A stretch of 34,002 nt of DNA. Origin: Mesorhizobium mediterraneum (GTDB taxonomy: Bacteria > Pseudomonadota > Alphaproteobacteria > Rhizobiales > Rhizobiaceae). A program made the translations under genes and the position numbers. The first letter of the stretch is position 1, and each line of letters begins with the position of its first letter. A model generated the notes under the pieces. That model was not told where the DNA came from. It made no database searches and worked only from the letters and a program-made list of their open reading frames with translations. The stretch lies in NCBI RefSeq assembly GCF_002284565.1, contig NZ_NPKI01000048.1, positions 1-34,002 of the forward strand, written 5' to 3'. Shown piece after piece: positions 15,028-21,766 of this stretch.

Positions 15028-15963
15028 TCAGGACGCCGGGCCGAACTGGAGCAATTTGAAGCAATCGCCGCTTCCCGATTTCAACTGCGTCAGGAAGGGT
15101 TTCGACCGGTCGATCCACTCCTGGTGCGACTTGGCATCGGCTTCGATCTCGTTGACCGGTCCAAGGTTGACGAAGTTCCGCCCCTCGCTGAAAAGCCAGC
15201 ACGCACGGCCGAGAAGTCTCCTGCTGCGCTGGCGCAAGAGGTCGGCATCATAAAAGATGTCGAGCACCTCCTGCTTGATCTTTCGCTGCTTTTCAGGATT
15301 TGCGATCGCAGCCTCGATTGACTCTCCACCGATCGCATCCTGCAGGTCCTTGTAGTCGAGGGCGAGCTGCGTGGTGGCATATTTGATCTCGCTCTCATCC
15401 CGGACGATGTTGAACCACAGCGAGGGATCAAGTTCGTTGACGACGAACGATGCTTCGAAATCGCGCGACAAATTCAGGATCTCGAACGCTTGAACCTCAA
15501 CGTCGCGCTCAACCAAAAAGATACTGGCGACCTGCTTGCCTAGTTCCGCCCCGTGTGCGCTGATCGCGGTGTTCGTTCCACCGAGTTCCGGGCTGACGTA
15601 GGGCCCGCCATCGTCCAGCAGTGCATCGAATTCGCCGAGGTATTCGACCACGGCGGCGCCGCGAGCAACGCGCGCGGCCAGTTTGGCGAGAACCAGCTGG
15701 AGTTCCGTTTCGCGTTTGCGCTGGTCCTGATAATTCTGCTGAAAAAAGAAGATGAACAGGGAAACGCCAATGCCGATCAGGATGACGCCGAGTTGGGAAA
15801 AGATGTTGCGATAATATTCCAACAGCTTTTCACGATGGCGTATGTCGTGGCGCACATTGTGCGCCACACGAACATTCACGATCAGCGAAAGGATCAGGAG
15901 CCCGGCTCCGACCAGGATGAGGCCGCCGATGAGGAAATAGCCTTGGCCTGAGTTGAAATCCAT
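15028..15963 (-). CDS. Uncharacterised membrane-anchored protein with two N-terminal TM segments
   Basis: 311 residues from ATG 15963 (a GTG 60 bp upstream is also in frame, without a clear binding site). Two membrane segments lie close to the N-terminus: YFLIGGLILVGAGLLILSLI (about 9-28) and the stretch LGVILIGIGVSLFIFFF (about 57-73). Between them is a short basic loop (NVRHDIRHREKLLEYYRN). The rest (about 75-311) is a soluble, highly helical, charged domain with heptad-like stretches such as ETELQLVLAKLAARVARGAA. No enzyme motif or named family is recognised. The layout, a membrane hairpin carrying a large alpha-helical cytoplasmic domain, suggests a scaffold or sensor (inference only). 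Confidence 0.7.
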   Translation of the reverse strand: MDFNSGQGYFLIGGLILVGAGLLILSLIVNVRVAHNVRHDIRHREKLLEYYRNIFSQLGVILIGIGVSLFIFFFQQNYQDQRKRETELQLVLAKLAARVARGAAVVEYLGEFDALLDDGGPYVSPELGGTNTAISAHGAELGKQVASIFLVERDVEVQAFEILNLSRDFEASFVVNELDPSLWFNIVRDESEIKYATTQLALDYKDLQDAIGGESIEAAIANPEKQRKIKQEVLDIFYDADLLRQRSRRLLGRACWLFSEGRNFVNLGPVNEIEADAKSHQEWIDRSKPFLTQLKSGSGDCFKLLQFGPAS

Positions 15964-16197
15964 CCCTTTGCCGCGTCCCTGAAGCCCCAGACCGCGCAGA
16001 CTAATACCATTCGGCCTCAACACCTACATGTTCACAGGGGCGTCAACATCCGGAAAATGACCCCAAAACGACCTTCAGCTCCGCTGCGCTCAACGTCAGC
16101 AATCGGTGAAAGGGGAACGTTGCACGACAAATGAACGGCAGATCAGGCAACCACGGACAAGATGGAAGGTCAGCCCGCAGTCGCGTTGAGGGCGTCC

Positions 16198-16980
16198 TCA
16201 ATACGCCCGAGTGAAGCCACCATCGTGTAGAATGTTCAAACCTGTCATGTGATCAGTGAGGGGCGACAATAGGCCCTCGACGACGACGGCAACTTCAGAC
16301 GGCGTCCCATACTTTTTGAGTGGGATATTGTCGGTCTCGACCGCAATCCTTTGTTCAAAGGTCACGCCGGCATCTAGCGCACGCCTGCCAATCGCATCCC
16401 GATACCAGGGCGACAGCGTGCCGCCGAGTGAAAGAGTGTTCACATGAATACCTCTTTCGCCCAGCGCAAAGGCAAGCGTCTTCGCTTCTCCAAGCCAAGC
16501 GGTGCGGATGACGTTGGCGGTTGCATAGTGGCTAAGAACCTGAGCCGAAGAAATGCCGGAAATGATCACAACCTTGCAGCGACGGCCTGCTTCGGGGGCC
16601 GGTTCCATCCGACCGATAGCCGACTTCAACAGGGACAACGGCCCAATGAAGCTTGTCTGAAACAGTGTTCGCCAGACCTCTGGCTCGGGCATAGGGTCAG
16701 CGGACGAATGCGGTTGGGGCGGCATAAGAACCACCCCATCAAGCTTCAGGGCGGAGGTGGCGAGGTGTCGATCGAACTCGACCAATGCGGCATCGGATGC
16801 CATATCAACCGGTATGGCCTCATGCGAACCGTCGGCTGGTGCAGGCAGGCTCGAAACCAGCGACTCAAGTCGCACCTGATTACGGGCCGCTAGCATCAGC
16901 CGAGTGCCACTGGCCGCAAGGCGCTCGCAGATTGCTTGCCCGATCCCACCTGTTGCCCCAGTCACAAGTATGGTCGACAT
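16198..16980 (-). CDS. Short-chain dehydrogenase/reductase with atypical active site
   Basis: 260 residues, the classical SDR length. The cofactor-binding motif is intact (LVTGATGGIGQAICER, about 5-20), as is the C-terminal core (GIHVNTLSLGGTLSP) and DHMTGLNILHDGGF. The active site is unusual. Ser141 or Ser144 and Tyr152 are present (IISGISSAQVLSHYATAN), but the residue four after Tyr, normally Lys, is Asn156. The usual NNAG motif of strand 4 is also replaced (GVVLMPPQPHSS). ATG 16980 was chosen because the Rossmann strand starts immediately; an upstream in-frame extension of 34 residues shows no conserved sequence. It may have altered or lost redox activity. Confidence 0.85.
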   Translation of the reverse strand: MSTILVTGATGGIGQAICERLAASGTRLMLAARNQVRLESLVSSLPAPADGSHEAIPVDMASDAALVEFDRHLATSALKLDGVVLMPPQPHSSADPMPEPEVWRTLFQTSFIGPLSLLKSAIGRMEPAPEAGRRCKVVIISGISSAQVLSHYATANVIRTAWLGEAKTLAFALGERGIHVNTLSLGGTLSPWYRDAIGRRALDAGVTFEQRIAVETDNIPLKKYGTPSEVAVVVEGLLSPLTDHMTGLNILHDGGFTRAY

Positions 16981-17455
16981 CACACCACCCCGCCAGTTTC
17001 GAGCACTATACCTTTGCAGTCTGGGAAAGCCATTGGCACTGCCGCAGGAAGGTCTTGCGAGTGACGCGGCGGATCGCGACACCCGCGACGCTGACTGCCA
17101 ACGTCGGGCAATGGCGCTCGGCGCTCTTTCCGATTGACCTATTAATCGGCGCGGGAAGTCAGCTGGAAGGCGGATCTCAGTCTCTTAGACCGAAACGCCA
17201 AGAGGCATCGAATAAGGGCAGCAGCCGCATTCAGGCGAGCTTGAGGATGTCATCTCGGCGCGGCAAGCGCGCGGCTCTCATGCACGACTGTCAGCCGGTC
17301 ATCGATCATCTTCGCACGATCAACGATCAGCACCGTTTAGGCCTCATGGACCTGCGGTCCATGCCGCAGTCATTTTCTTCCTGCTCTCCCGCTATCGGGA
17401 TCATGCCCGGTGCATGCACCGGGCGTTGCTGCGATTTACCCGTCAGGACCTGTGT
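16981..17455. other. 475-bp intergenic region with three clustered hairpins
   Basis: No gene is supported; frames crossing it show no domain. The left part precedes the SDR start and should hold its promoter. The right part holds three compact inverted repeats between 17345 and 17424, listed separately, downstream of the small secreted-protein gene. A phrase resembling the common rhizobial GGGATCATGC intergenic repeat occurs at 17397-17406. Confidence 0.5.
17345..17424. repeat. Cluster of three perfect hairpins
   Basis: Three perfect inverted repeats lie within 80 bp: CATGGACC-TGC-GGTCCATG (17345-17363), TCCCG-CTAT-CGGGA (17387-17400) and the unbroken palindrome GCCCGGTGCATGCACCGGGC (17405-17424). 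They lie just past the 3' end of the minus-strand gene ending at 17456. No T-run follows in either direction. They could form a structured 3' region, a rho-related end, or sites for dimeric proteins. Confidence 0.7.
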
Positions 17456-17755
17456 TTACCTGCCCTCGGCCGTTGCGTCGGCGCTGCCACGCTGGGCGTT
17501 AGCGCCGTCGCTCTGTTGCTCGGCCCACCCACCCGGACCGGTCGGAAAGCTCGGCTCTCCTTCCGCCTCTAGGCTCTCGTGGAACTCAGTGGCAGGTCTT
17601 CCTGGGTATTCGCGGCCGCTCGACAGGTGCCCTTGATGACCGGGATGGAGCGATGCGTCATCGTTGCGGGCATGGTCCGGCGGTTCGGCATAGGCTGCCG
17701 TGGCAAACAGCGATCCGGCGCCGACGAAGAGTGCAAATGCGAGAACGTGCTTCAT
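17456..17755 (-). CDS. Small secreted hypothetical protein (99 aa)
   Basis: ATG 17755 follows GGAGG with an 8-nt gap, a strong ribosome binding site. The first 23 residues are a clear Sec signal peptide (MKHVLAFALFVGAGSLFATA then AYA, with EPP following). The mature 76 residues are hydrophilic and low-complexity, rich in Gly, Pro, His, Glu and Ser (HPGHQGHLSSGREYPGRPAT), with no cysteine and no known domain. It is therefore a probable periplasmic or secreted small protein, perhaps disordered. It is divergent from the esterase gene 537 bp away. Function unknown. Confidence 0.65.
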   Translation of the reverse strand: MKHVLAFALFVGAGSLFATAAYAEPPDHARNDDASLHPGHQGHLSSGREYPGRPATEFHESLEAEGEPSFPTGPGGWAEQQSDGANAQRGSADATAEGR

Positions 17756-17962
17756 TGTGCTGTCCTCCAGTATTTGGACTCCAGATGCAGATAGAGCCTA
17801 TCCAGGCTGTGTGAAGGGCAGCTTGGAATGAGATTGACTAAGGGGGCAGCACCTGCACATCCCCGGGCGTGCAAGTATGGCTTGCCCGATTTCGGCAATA
17901 TCGACGATCCAAGCCTCGAGCCGATGATGTCTTCGGCGAACCGCACCGGCCGTCCGCGCAAG

Positions 17963-18024
17963 GCGACAGGCTGGCGTTTCGATTAGACGCCCTTAGGCGT
18001 CGCTTTCGAACACCAGCCTGTCGC
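17963..18024. ncRNA. Long stem-loop, candidate structured RNA or palindromic element
   Basis: The outer arms GCGACAGGCTGGCGTTTCGA (17963-17982) and TCGAACACCAGCCTGTCGC (18006-18024) pair with one bulged base and one mismatch or G-T pair. The inner arms GACGCC (17986-17991) and GGCGTC (17996-18001) close on a CTTA loop. Together they form a stem of about 25 bp. It is not followed by a T-run on either strand, so it is not a simple terminator. It may be the core of a small RNA, a palindromic mobile relic or an extrusion site. Transcription has not been shown. Confidence 0.4.
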
Positions 18025-18117
18025 GCGCCGCCCGAGTACTATCTTTCATCTTGAAGGACAGCTTTGTGCCCGAAGCGGCCAAATATCAGATGGAGATATT
18101 CGACCATGTGCGGGGGG

Positions 18118-18147
18118 CAGTGCTAAAAGGTGGGTCAGTGCTAAAAG
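18118..18147. repeat. Two 12-bp direct repeats, possible IS-end relic
   Basis: CAGTGCTAAAAG occurs at 18118-18129 and again at 18136-18147, separated by GTGGGT. Iterated phrases of the form GGTGGGTCAGT... are known at the ends of IS21-family elements, so this may be a leftover terminus. No transposase is present, so the identification is tentative. Confidence 0.3.
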
Positions 18148-18292
18148 ACGACGAGCGGGTTTACGGGCGACCTGTCGTCCCGTGTATTCAATTGTAACGA
18201 AAAATTCCCAGCGCTGGCTTTGGCGCTTTATGGATGACGTGTGGCTGCTGCCGTCCGCCGGTTTCTACGCTTGATGAGGCTAGGGAAGCAAA

Positions 18293-19198
18293 ATGAGCGA
18301 TGTGGACGAACACCTCGATCTGACGGAGATCAACGCCGTCCGCAGTTTGTTGACGTCAAAGCCACGACCGGTGAGCTGGGACGAACGCCGGGCACGGCTC
18401 GACGAGGTTGGTTCGGTGTGGCCGATTGCGGACGACATCCGGTGCGAGGATGCGGTTTTCGATGGCCTCGAGGGAGAGTGGTCCCTCGCGCCTGAGAGCG
18501 ACAGGGATAAGGTTCTGCTCTTTTTCCACGGTGGTGGCTACTGCTCCGGTTCTCTCAAAAGTCATCGTCGAATGGTGACCGAGGCAGGTCGAGCAATGGG
18601 AATGCGCACCCTCGCGATCGATTATCGACGCGCACCGGAACATCCTTTCCCTGCGCAACATGAAGACGCGCTCACCGCATGGCGCTTTCTGAGCCGGCAA
18701 GGCATCGCGCCGGATCGCATCGTGGTTGGCGGAGACAGTGCGGGCGGCAACCTCACCCTGTGCTTGGCCGGTATATTGCGCGCGGCAGGGGAGCGGCTGC
18801 CGCGATGTCTTTGGCTGGTTTCGCCCTGGACGGACCTTTCGATGTCCGGCGCGACACTATCAACTAAGGACGCGATCGACCCTATCATCCACCGGGCGTA
18901 TTTGGAGGAACTGGCAACCGCCTATGTTCCCTATGGCGTTGGTCGGCGCGATCCCCTGATCTCGCCGTTGTTCGCCGATCTGAGCGGATTTCCACCAATG
19001 CTGATACAAGTCGGTTCGGCCGAGACGCTGTTGTCGGACGCAACTCGGCTCGCGGAAGCCGCCGGCGCGGCTGACGTCAAAGCACGTCTCGAAATTTGGC
19101 CGCATATGATTCACGCTTGGCCGGTTTGGAATGCGGGGTTGAGTGCCGGTAGGCGCGCTCTTCAGAGCGCGGGCATGTTTGTCCGCGACTATCTATAA
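18293..19198 (+). CDS. Alpha/beta hydrolase of the hormone-sensitive-lipase (HSL) esterase family
   Basis: 301 residues. The HSL oxyanion-hole motif HGGGY is at 79-83 and the nucleophile motif GDSAGG at 147-152 (Ser149). The catalytic acid is probably Glu244 or Asp249 (VGSAETLLSDATRLAEAA) and the histidine is His274 (WPHMIHAWPVW). DYRRAPEHPFPA is another family signature. These are cytosolic esterases for short- to medium-chain acyl esters, here with no known natural substrate. ATG 18293 follows a short purine-rich stretch (GGGAAGCAAA). It converges on the TetR gene with a 70-bp gap. Confidence 0.93.
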   Translation: MSDVDEHLDLTEINAVRSLLTSKPRPVSWDERRARLDEVGSVWPIADDIRCEDAVFDGLEGEWSLAPESDRDKVLLFFHGGGYCSGSLKSHRRMVTEAGRAMGMRTLAIDYRRAPEHPFPAQHEDALTAWRFLSRQGIAPDRIVVGGDSAGGNLTLCLAGILRAAGERLPRCLWLVSPWTDLSMSGATLSTKDAIDPIIHRAYLEELATAYVPYGVGRRDPLISPLFADLSGFPPMLIQVGSAETLLSDATRLAEAAGAADVKARLEIWPHMIHAWPVWNAGLSAGRRALQSAGMFVRDYL

Positions 19199-19268
19199 CC
19201 CTTGGGTGGGGCAGCTGCCGGCGCAAAGCGGACTTCGTCCCAGCGCCGCGCTTTCGGCGGCCCAGCCT

Positions 19269-19913
19269 TCACCCGCTATCCTTCGCCGACCTGCCCGCCC
19301 CAAACCTCAGCCCATCCATCAGCAGCGATACCAGCCGACGCGAGCGGTCGCGCCAGTCGTCGGTGTCGGGCGCCGAATAGATGCCGCCCAGCGCGTGCAG
19401 CACGTCGGAAGCTTCGACGTCGCCGCGGATCGAGCCGTCGGCCACCGCCGCTTCGATCAGCTGGCGCAAGGCGAGTGACACCCGGCCGGACATGTCCGAG
19501 AACAGGGTTGAATTGGTGTTGAGCAGGATGCGCAGGCTGGTCGCCAGGCCGCGCTTGGTGGCGATGTAGTCGACGAAGCGCTGCATCCATTGTTCGAGCG
19601 CGATATCAGGCGGATGGTGAAGGGCAAGCTCGTCGGCGGCGTGGCACAGGCTTTCTACCTCGCGCCGGTAGACCACCTCGACCAGATGCTCGCGCGTCGG
19701 AAAGTGCCGGTAGAGCGTGCCGATGCCGACGCCGGCCTGGCGCGCGATCTCTTCCAGCGAGGCATCGACGCCATGTGCGGCAAAGGCCACTGCCGCGACC
19801 TCGACCAGCGCGTCGCGGTTGCGCTGCGCATCGGCGCGCAACGGTTTTGCCGCTGTCGCGTCGGGCTTGTCTTTGGCGGTTGCGGGCGGCTGTGAAGCCA
19901 ATTTTTTCTCCAC
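19269..19913 (-). CDS. TetR/AcrR-family repressor
   Basis: 214 residues. The N-terminal helix-turn-helix is typical: NRDALVEVAAVAFAAHGVDA then SLEEIARQAGVGIGTLYRHF with PTREHLVEVVY (about 32-82). The rest is the helical ligand-binding domain (about 90-205). The start appears to be GTG 19913; no strong ribosome binding site is visible, so the first residues (MEKKLASQPPATAKDKPD) are uncertain. It is divergent from the Mo-hydroxylase operon. A perfect 20-bp palindrome lies between the two, overlapping the operon promoter, which makes this protein its probable repressor, induced by an aldehyde or aromatic ligand (inference). Confidence 0.92.
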   Translation of the reverse strand: MEKKLASQPPATAKDKPDATAAKPLRADAQRNRDALVEVAAVAFAAHGVDASLEEIARQAGVGIGTLYRHFPTREHLVEVVYRREVESLCHAADELALHHPPDIALEQWMQRFVDYIATKRGLATSLRILLNTNSTLFSDMSGRVSLALRQLIEAAVADGSIRGDVEASDVLHALGGIYSAPDTDDWRDRSRRLVSLLMDGLRFGAGRSAKDSG

Positions 19914-19922
19914 TGCAAATAC

Positions 19923-19950
19923 GGGGCTTGAACCCGACGGGTTCAGCCCC
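19923..19950. repeat. Hairpin in the TetR gene leader
   Basis: GGGGCTTGAACCCG and CGGGTTCAGCCCC pair almost perfectly (one bulged T) around a single A. It lies just before the GTG of the TetR gene, so in the minus-strand mRNA it would form a strong hairpin in the leader and could hold the start in a structured context. Confidence 0.5.
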
Positions 19951-19958
19951 CACGTAAT

Positions 19959-20003
19959 AAACGGAGGCGCCTCCGTTTTAGTGGAGCACCTTTATCATAT
20001 AAT
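19959..20003 (+). promoter_or_regulatory. TetR operator overlapping the Mo-hydroxylase promoter
   Basis: AAACGGAGGCGCCTCCGTTT (19959-19978) is a perfect 20-bp palindrome, the size and form of a TetR operator. It runs into the -35 region (near 19975-19980) of a promoter whose -10 is the perfect consensus TATAAT (19998-20003). The -35 (GTTTTA) is weak. Bound repressor would block RNA polymerase. The palindrome also lies 46 bp upstream of the TetR start, so autoregulation is likely. Confidence 0.75.
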
Positions 20004-20016
20004 CAGGGGAACGCGT

Positions 20017-20211
20017 ATGTCACGTGTTGAAAGCCTGCAAGCCGGCGAGAGCGTGATCTCCCCCCTTGAGGGGGAGATGTCGCCGAAGGCGACAGAGGGG
20101 GTCGGTTCGACCGGGCGCGGCCTCCTCCCTTCTCACGTTGGAGGTTGGCGCATTACGCGAGACGACCCCCTCTGGCCTGCCGGCCATCTCCCCCTCAAGG
20201 GGGGAGATTAG
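20017..20211 (+). other. Possible leader ORF reading into repeat element
   Basis: ATG 20017 follows AGGGGAACGCGT and lies about 7 nt past the expected transcription start. The frame (64 codons) starts MSRVESLQAGES, then runs through the repeat as ISPLEGEMSPKATEGVG. Such peptides are normally artefacts of this repeat family, but here a plausible start signal precedes it. It may be a real leader cistron, or the head of an older gene cut off by the repeat. Confidence 0.25.
20055..20210. repeat. Palindromic intergenic repeat, family A (paired copy) in the operon leader
   Basis: Left and right halves are inverted copies. ATCTCCCCCCTTGAGGGGGA at the left end (from 20057) mirrors the CTCCCCCTCAAGGGGGGAGA core at the right (about 20189-20208). 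GAGGGGGTCG matches CGACCCCCTC across the middle. The same element recurs at 26207-26365. It occupies most of the untranslated leader between the promoter and the first Mo-hydroxylase gene, and could fold into a large RNA structure. Confidence 0.85.
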
Positions 20212-20282
20212 CCCTCACCACCGCCTCGCCGTCCCTTGGTGCCCTTGCCGCACCGCGTCAAGCAACTGGAGCCAGACGCCCC

Positions 20283-20786
20283 ATGACAAGCAAAACCCGA
20301 ATTCCCATCCAACTTCAAATCAACGGACATCGCCATGAACTGGAGGTCGAGCCGCGCGTCACGCTGCTCGACGCCTTGCGCGATCATCTCGGCTTGACCG
20401 GGACCAAAAAAGGCTGCGACCAGGGCCAGTGCGGCGCCTGCACCGTGCATATCGACGGCCAGCGCGTGCTGGCCTGCCTGACGCTTGCCGCCCAGGCCCA
20501 GGGCAGGGCGGTCACATCAATCGAAGGGCTTGCTGACGGCGACGGCACGCTGCACGCGGTCCAGGCCGCCTTCCTCGAACAGGACGCCTTCCAGTGCGGC
20601 TACTGCACGCCGGGACAGATCATGTCGGCGGTCGCCTGCATCCGCGAAGGCCATGCCGGCTCGGATGACGAGATCCGCGAATACATGGCCGGCAATCTCT
20701 GTCGCTGCGGCGCCTATCCGCACATCGTCGCCGCCGTGCGCCAGGCGGCACTGGAGGTTGCGTCATCCATGGAGACCGCGTCATGA
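20283..20786 (+). CDS. Molybdenum hydroxylase small subunit, two [2Fe-2S] clusters (PaoA/YagT-like)
   Basis: 167 residues with both iron-sulfur motifs complete. The plant-ferredoxin-type cluster uses Cys45, Cys50, Cys53 and Cys65 (KKGCDQGQCGACTVHIDG). The helical-domain cluster uses Cys105, Cys108, Cys140 and Cys142 (QCGYCTPGQIM and NLCRCGAYPH). It passes electrons from the molybdenum site to FAD. ATG 20283 is used; the longer frame upstream lies in the repeat. Unlike E. coli PaoA there is no twin-arginine signal, so the complex is predicted to be cytoplasmic. The gene overlaps the next by 4 bp (ATGA). Confidence 0.95.
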   Translation: MTSKTRIPIQLQINGHRHELEVEPRVTLLDALRDHLGLTGTKKGCDQGQCGACTVHIDGQRVLACLTLAAQAQGRAVTSIEGLADGDGTLHAVQAAFLEQDAFQCGYCTPGQIMSAVACIREGHAGSDDEIREYMAGNLCRCGAYPHIVAAVRQAALEVASSMETAS

Positions 20787-21766
20787 GGGATTTTTCGTAT
20801 CTGCGCGCCAATTCCGTCGATGCGGCATGCCAGGCGGCGGCGCTGCCCGGCGCCATGCTGCTCGCCGGCGGCACCACCCTCATCGATCTCGCCAAATGCG
20901 GCGTCACCGAACCCGAAACCGTGGTCGACATCAGCCATCTCAAGGGACTGGATACGATCACGGTCGATGACCGGGGCGTCACCATCGGCGCGCTGGCCAG
21001 GATGAGCAGCGTCGCCGACCATGCCGAGATAAAAAGCCGGTTCCCCGCCGTCTCGGAAGCGCTGTGGCAGGCGGCCTCGGCGCAGCTCCGCAATATGGCA
21101 ACCATCGGCGGCAATCTGATGCAGCGCACGCGTTGCCCGTATTTCCGCGATCCGGCGAATTTTCCCGCCTGCAACAAGCGCACGCCCGGCAGCGGCTGCT
21201 CGGCGATCGGCGGCGTCACCCGCGGCCATGCCGTGCTCGGCACCAGCGAGGCCTGCATCGCCACCTATCCGGGCGATCTGGCGACGGCGCTGGTCGCCTT
21301 CGACGCAACAGTCCATCTCGGCGACCGCCAGGTCGCGGCCGACGACTTTTTTCTCCTGCCGGGCGCTACGCCCCACAGAGAGCATGCGATCGAGCCAGGC
21401 GAGGTGATCACCGCGATCAGCATTCCTGCTTCCGCCGCTGCGGGACGTTCGACCTATCTGAAAGTCCGCGACCGGCAATCTTATGAGTTTGCCGCCGCAA
21501 GTGCCGCCGTCGGCATCGAGTTCGAGGCTGACGGAAGGACGATCCGTGACCTGCGTGTGGCGCTTGGCGGTGTCGCCACCAAGCCGTGGCGGGCACGCGC
21601 CGTGGAAGAGGCGCTGAAAGGCAAGTTGCTGGAGGCTGATATCGTCAAGCAAGCCAGCCTGCTCGCCATCGAGGGCGCCGTCGACCACGGCGCCAACCAT
21701 TACAAGATCGAACTGGCGCCGCGCGTCGTCGCCCGCGCCATCCTTAAAGTTGGAGAAACGGCATGA
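20783..21766 (+). CDS. Molybdenum hydroxylase medium subunit, FAD-binding with extra [4Fe-4S] cluster (PaoB/YagS-like)
   Basis: 327 residues of the FAD-binding molybdopterin-dehydrogenase family. The FAD-binding LLAGGTTLIDLAK (about 26-38) and NMATIGGNLMQRTRCPYF (104-121) are present. An insertion carries four cysteines, Cys118, Cys130, Cys139 and Cys158 (RTRCPYFRD, FPACNKRTPGSGC and GTSEACIATYPGD). This is the pattern of the additional [4Fe-4S] cluster of PaoB/YagS-type subunits, and it sets the complex apart from ordinary xanthine dehydrogenases. It overlaps both neighbours by 4 bp, so the three subunits are translationally coupled. Confidence 0.94.
   Translation: MRDFSYLRANSVDAACQAAALPGAMLLAGGTTLIDLAKCGVTEPETVVDISHLKGLDTITVDDRGVTIGALARMSSVADHAEIKSRFPAVSEALWQAASAQLRNMATIGGNLMQRTRCPYFRDPANFPACNKRTPGSGCSAIGGVTRGHAVLGTSEACIATYPGDLATALVAFDATVHLGDRQVAADDFFLLPGATPHREHAIEPGEVITAISIPASAAAGRSTYLKVRDRQSYEFAAASAAVGIEFEADGRTIRDLRVALGGVATKPWRARAVEEALKGKLLEADIVKQASLLAIEGAVDHGANHYKIELAPRVVARAILKVGETA

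Larger units (their letters stand above)
17756..18292. other. 537-bp divergent intergenic region with a large stem-loop and direct repeats
   Basis: No protein gene is supported. It contains a strong 62-nt stem-loop (17963-18024), two 12-bp direct repeats (18118-18147) and a bulged inverted repeat (18163-18183). Promoters for both flanking divergent genes should lie here, but none matches consensus well enough to call. Confidence 0.5.
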
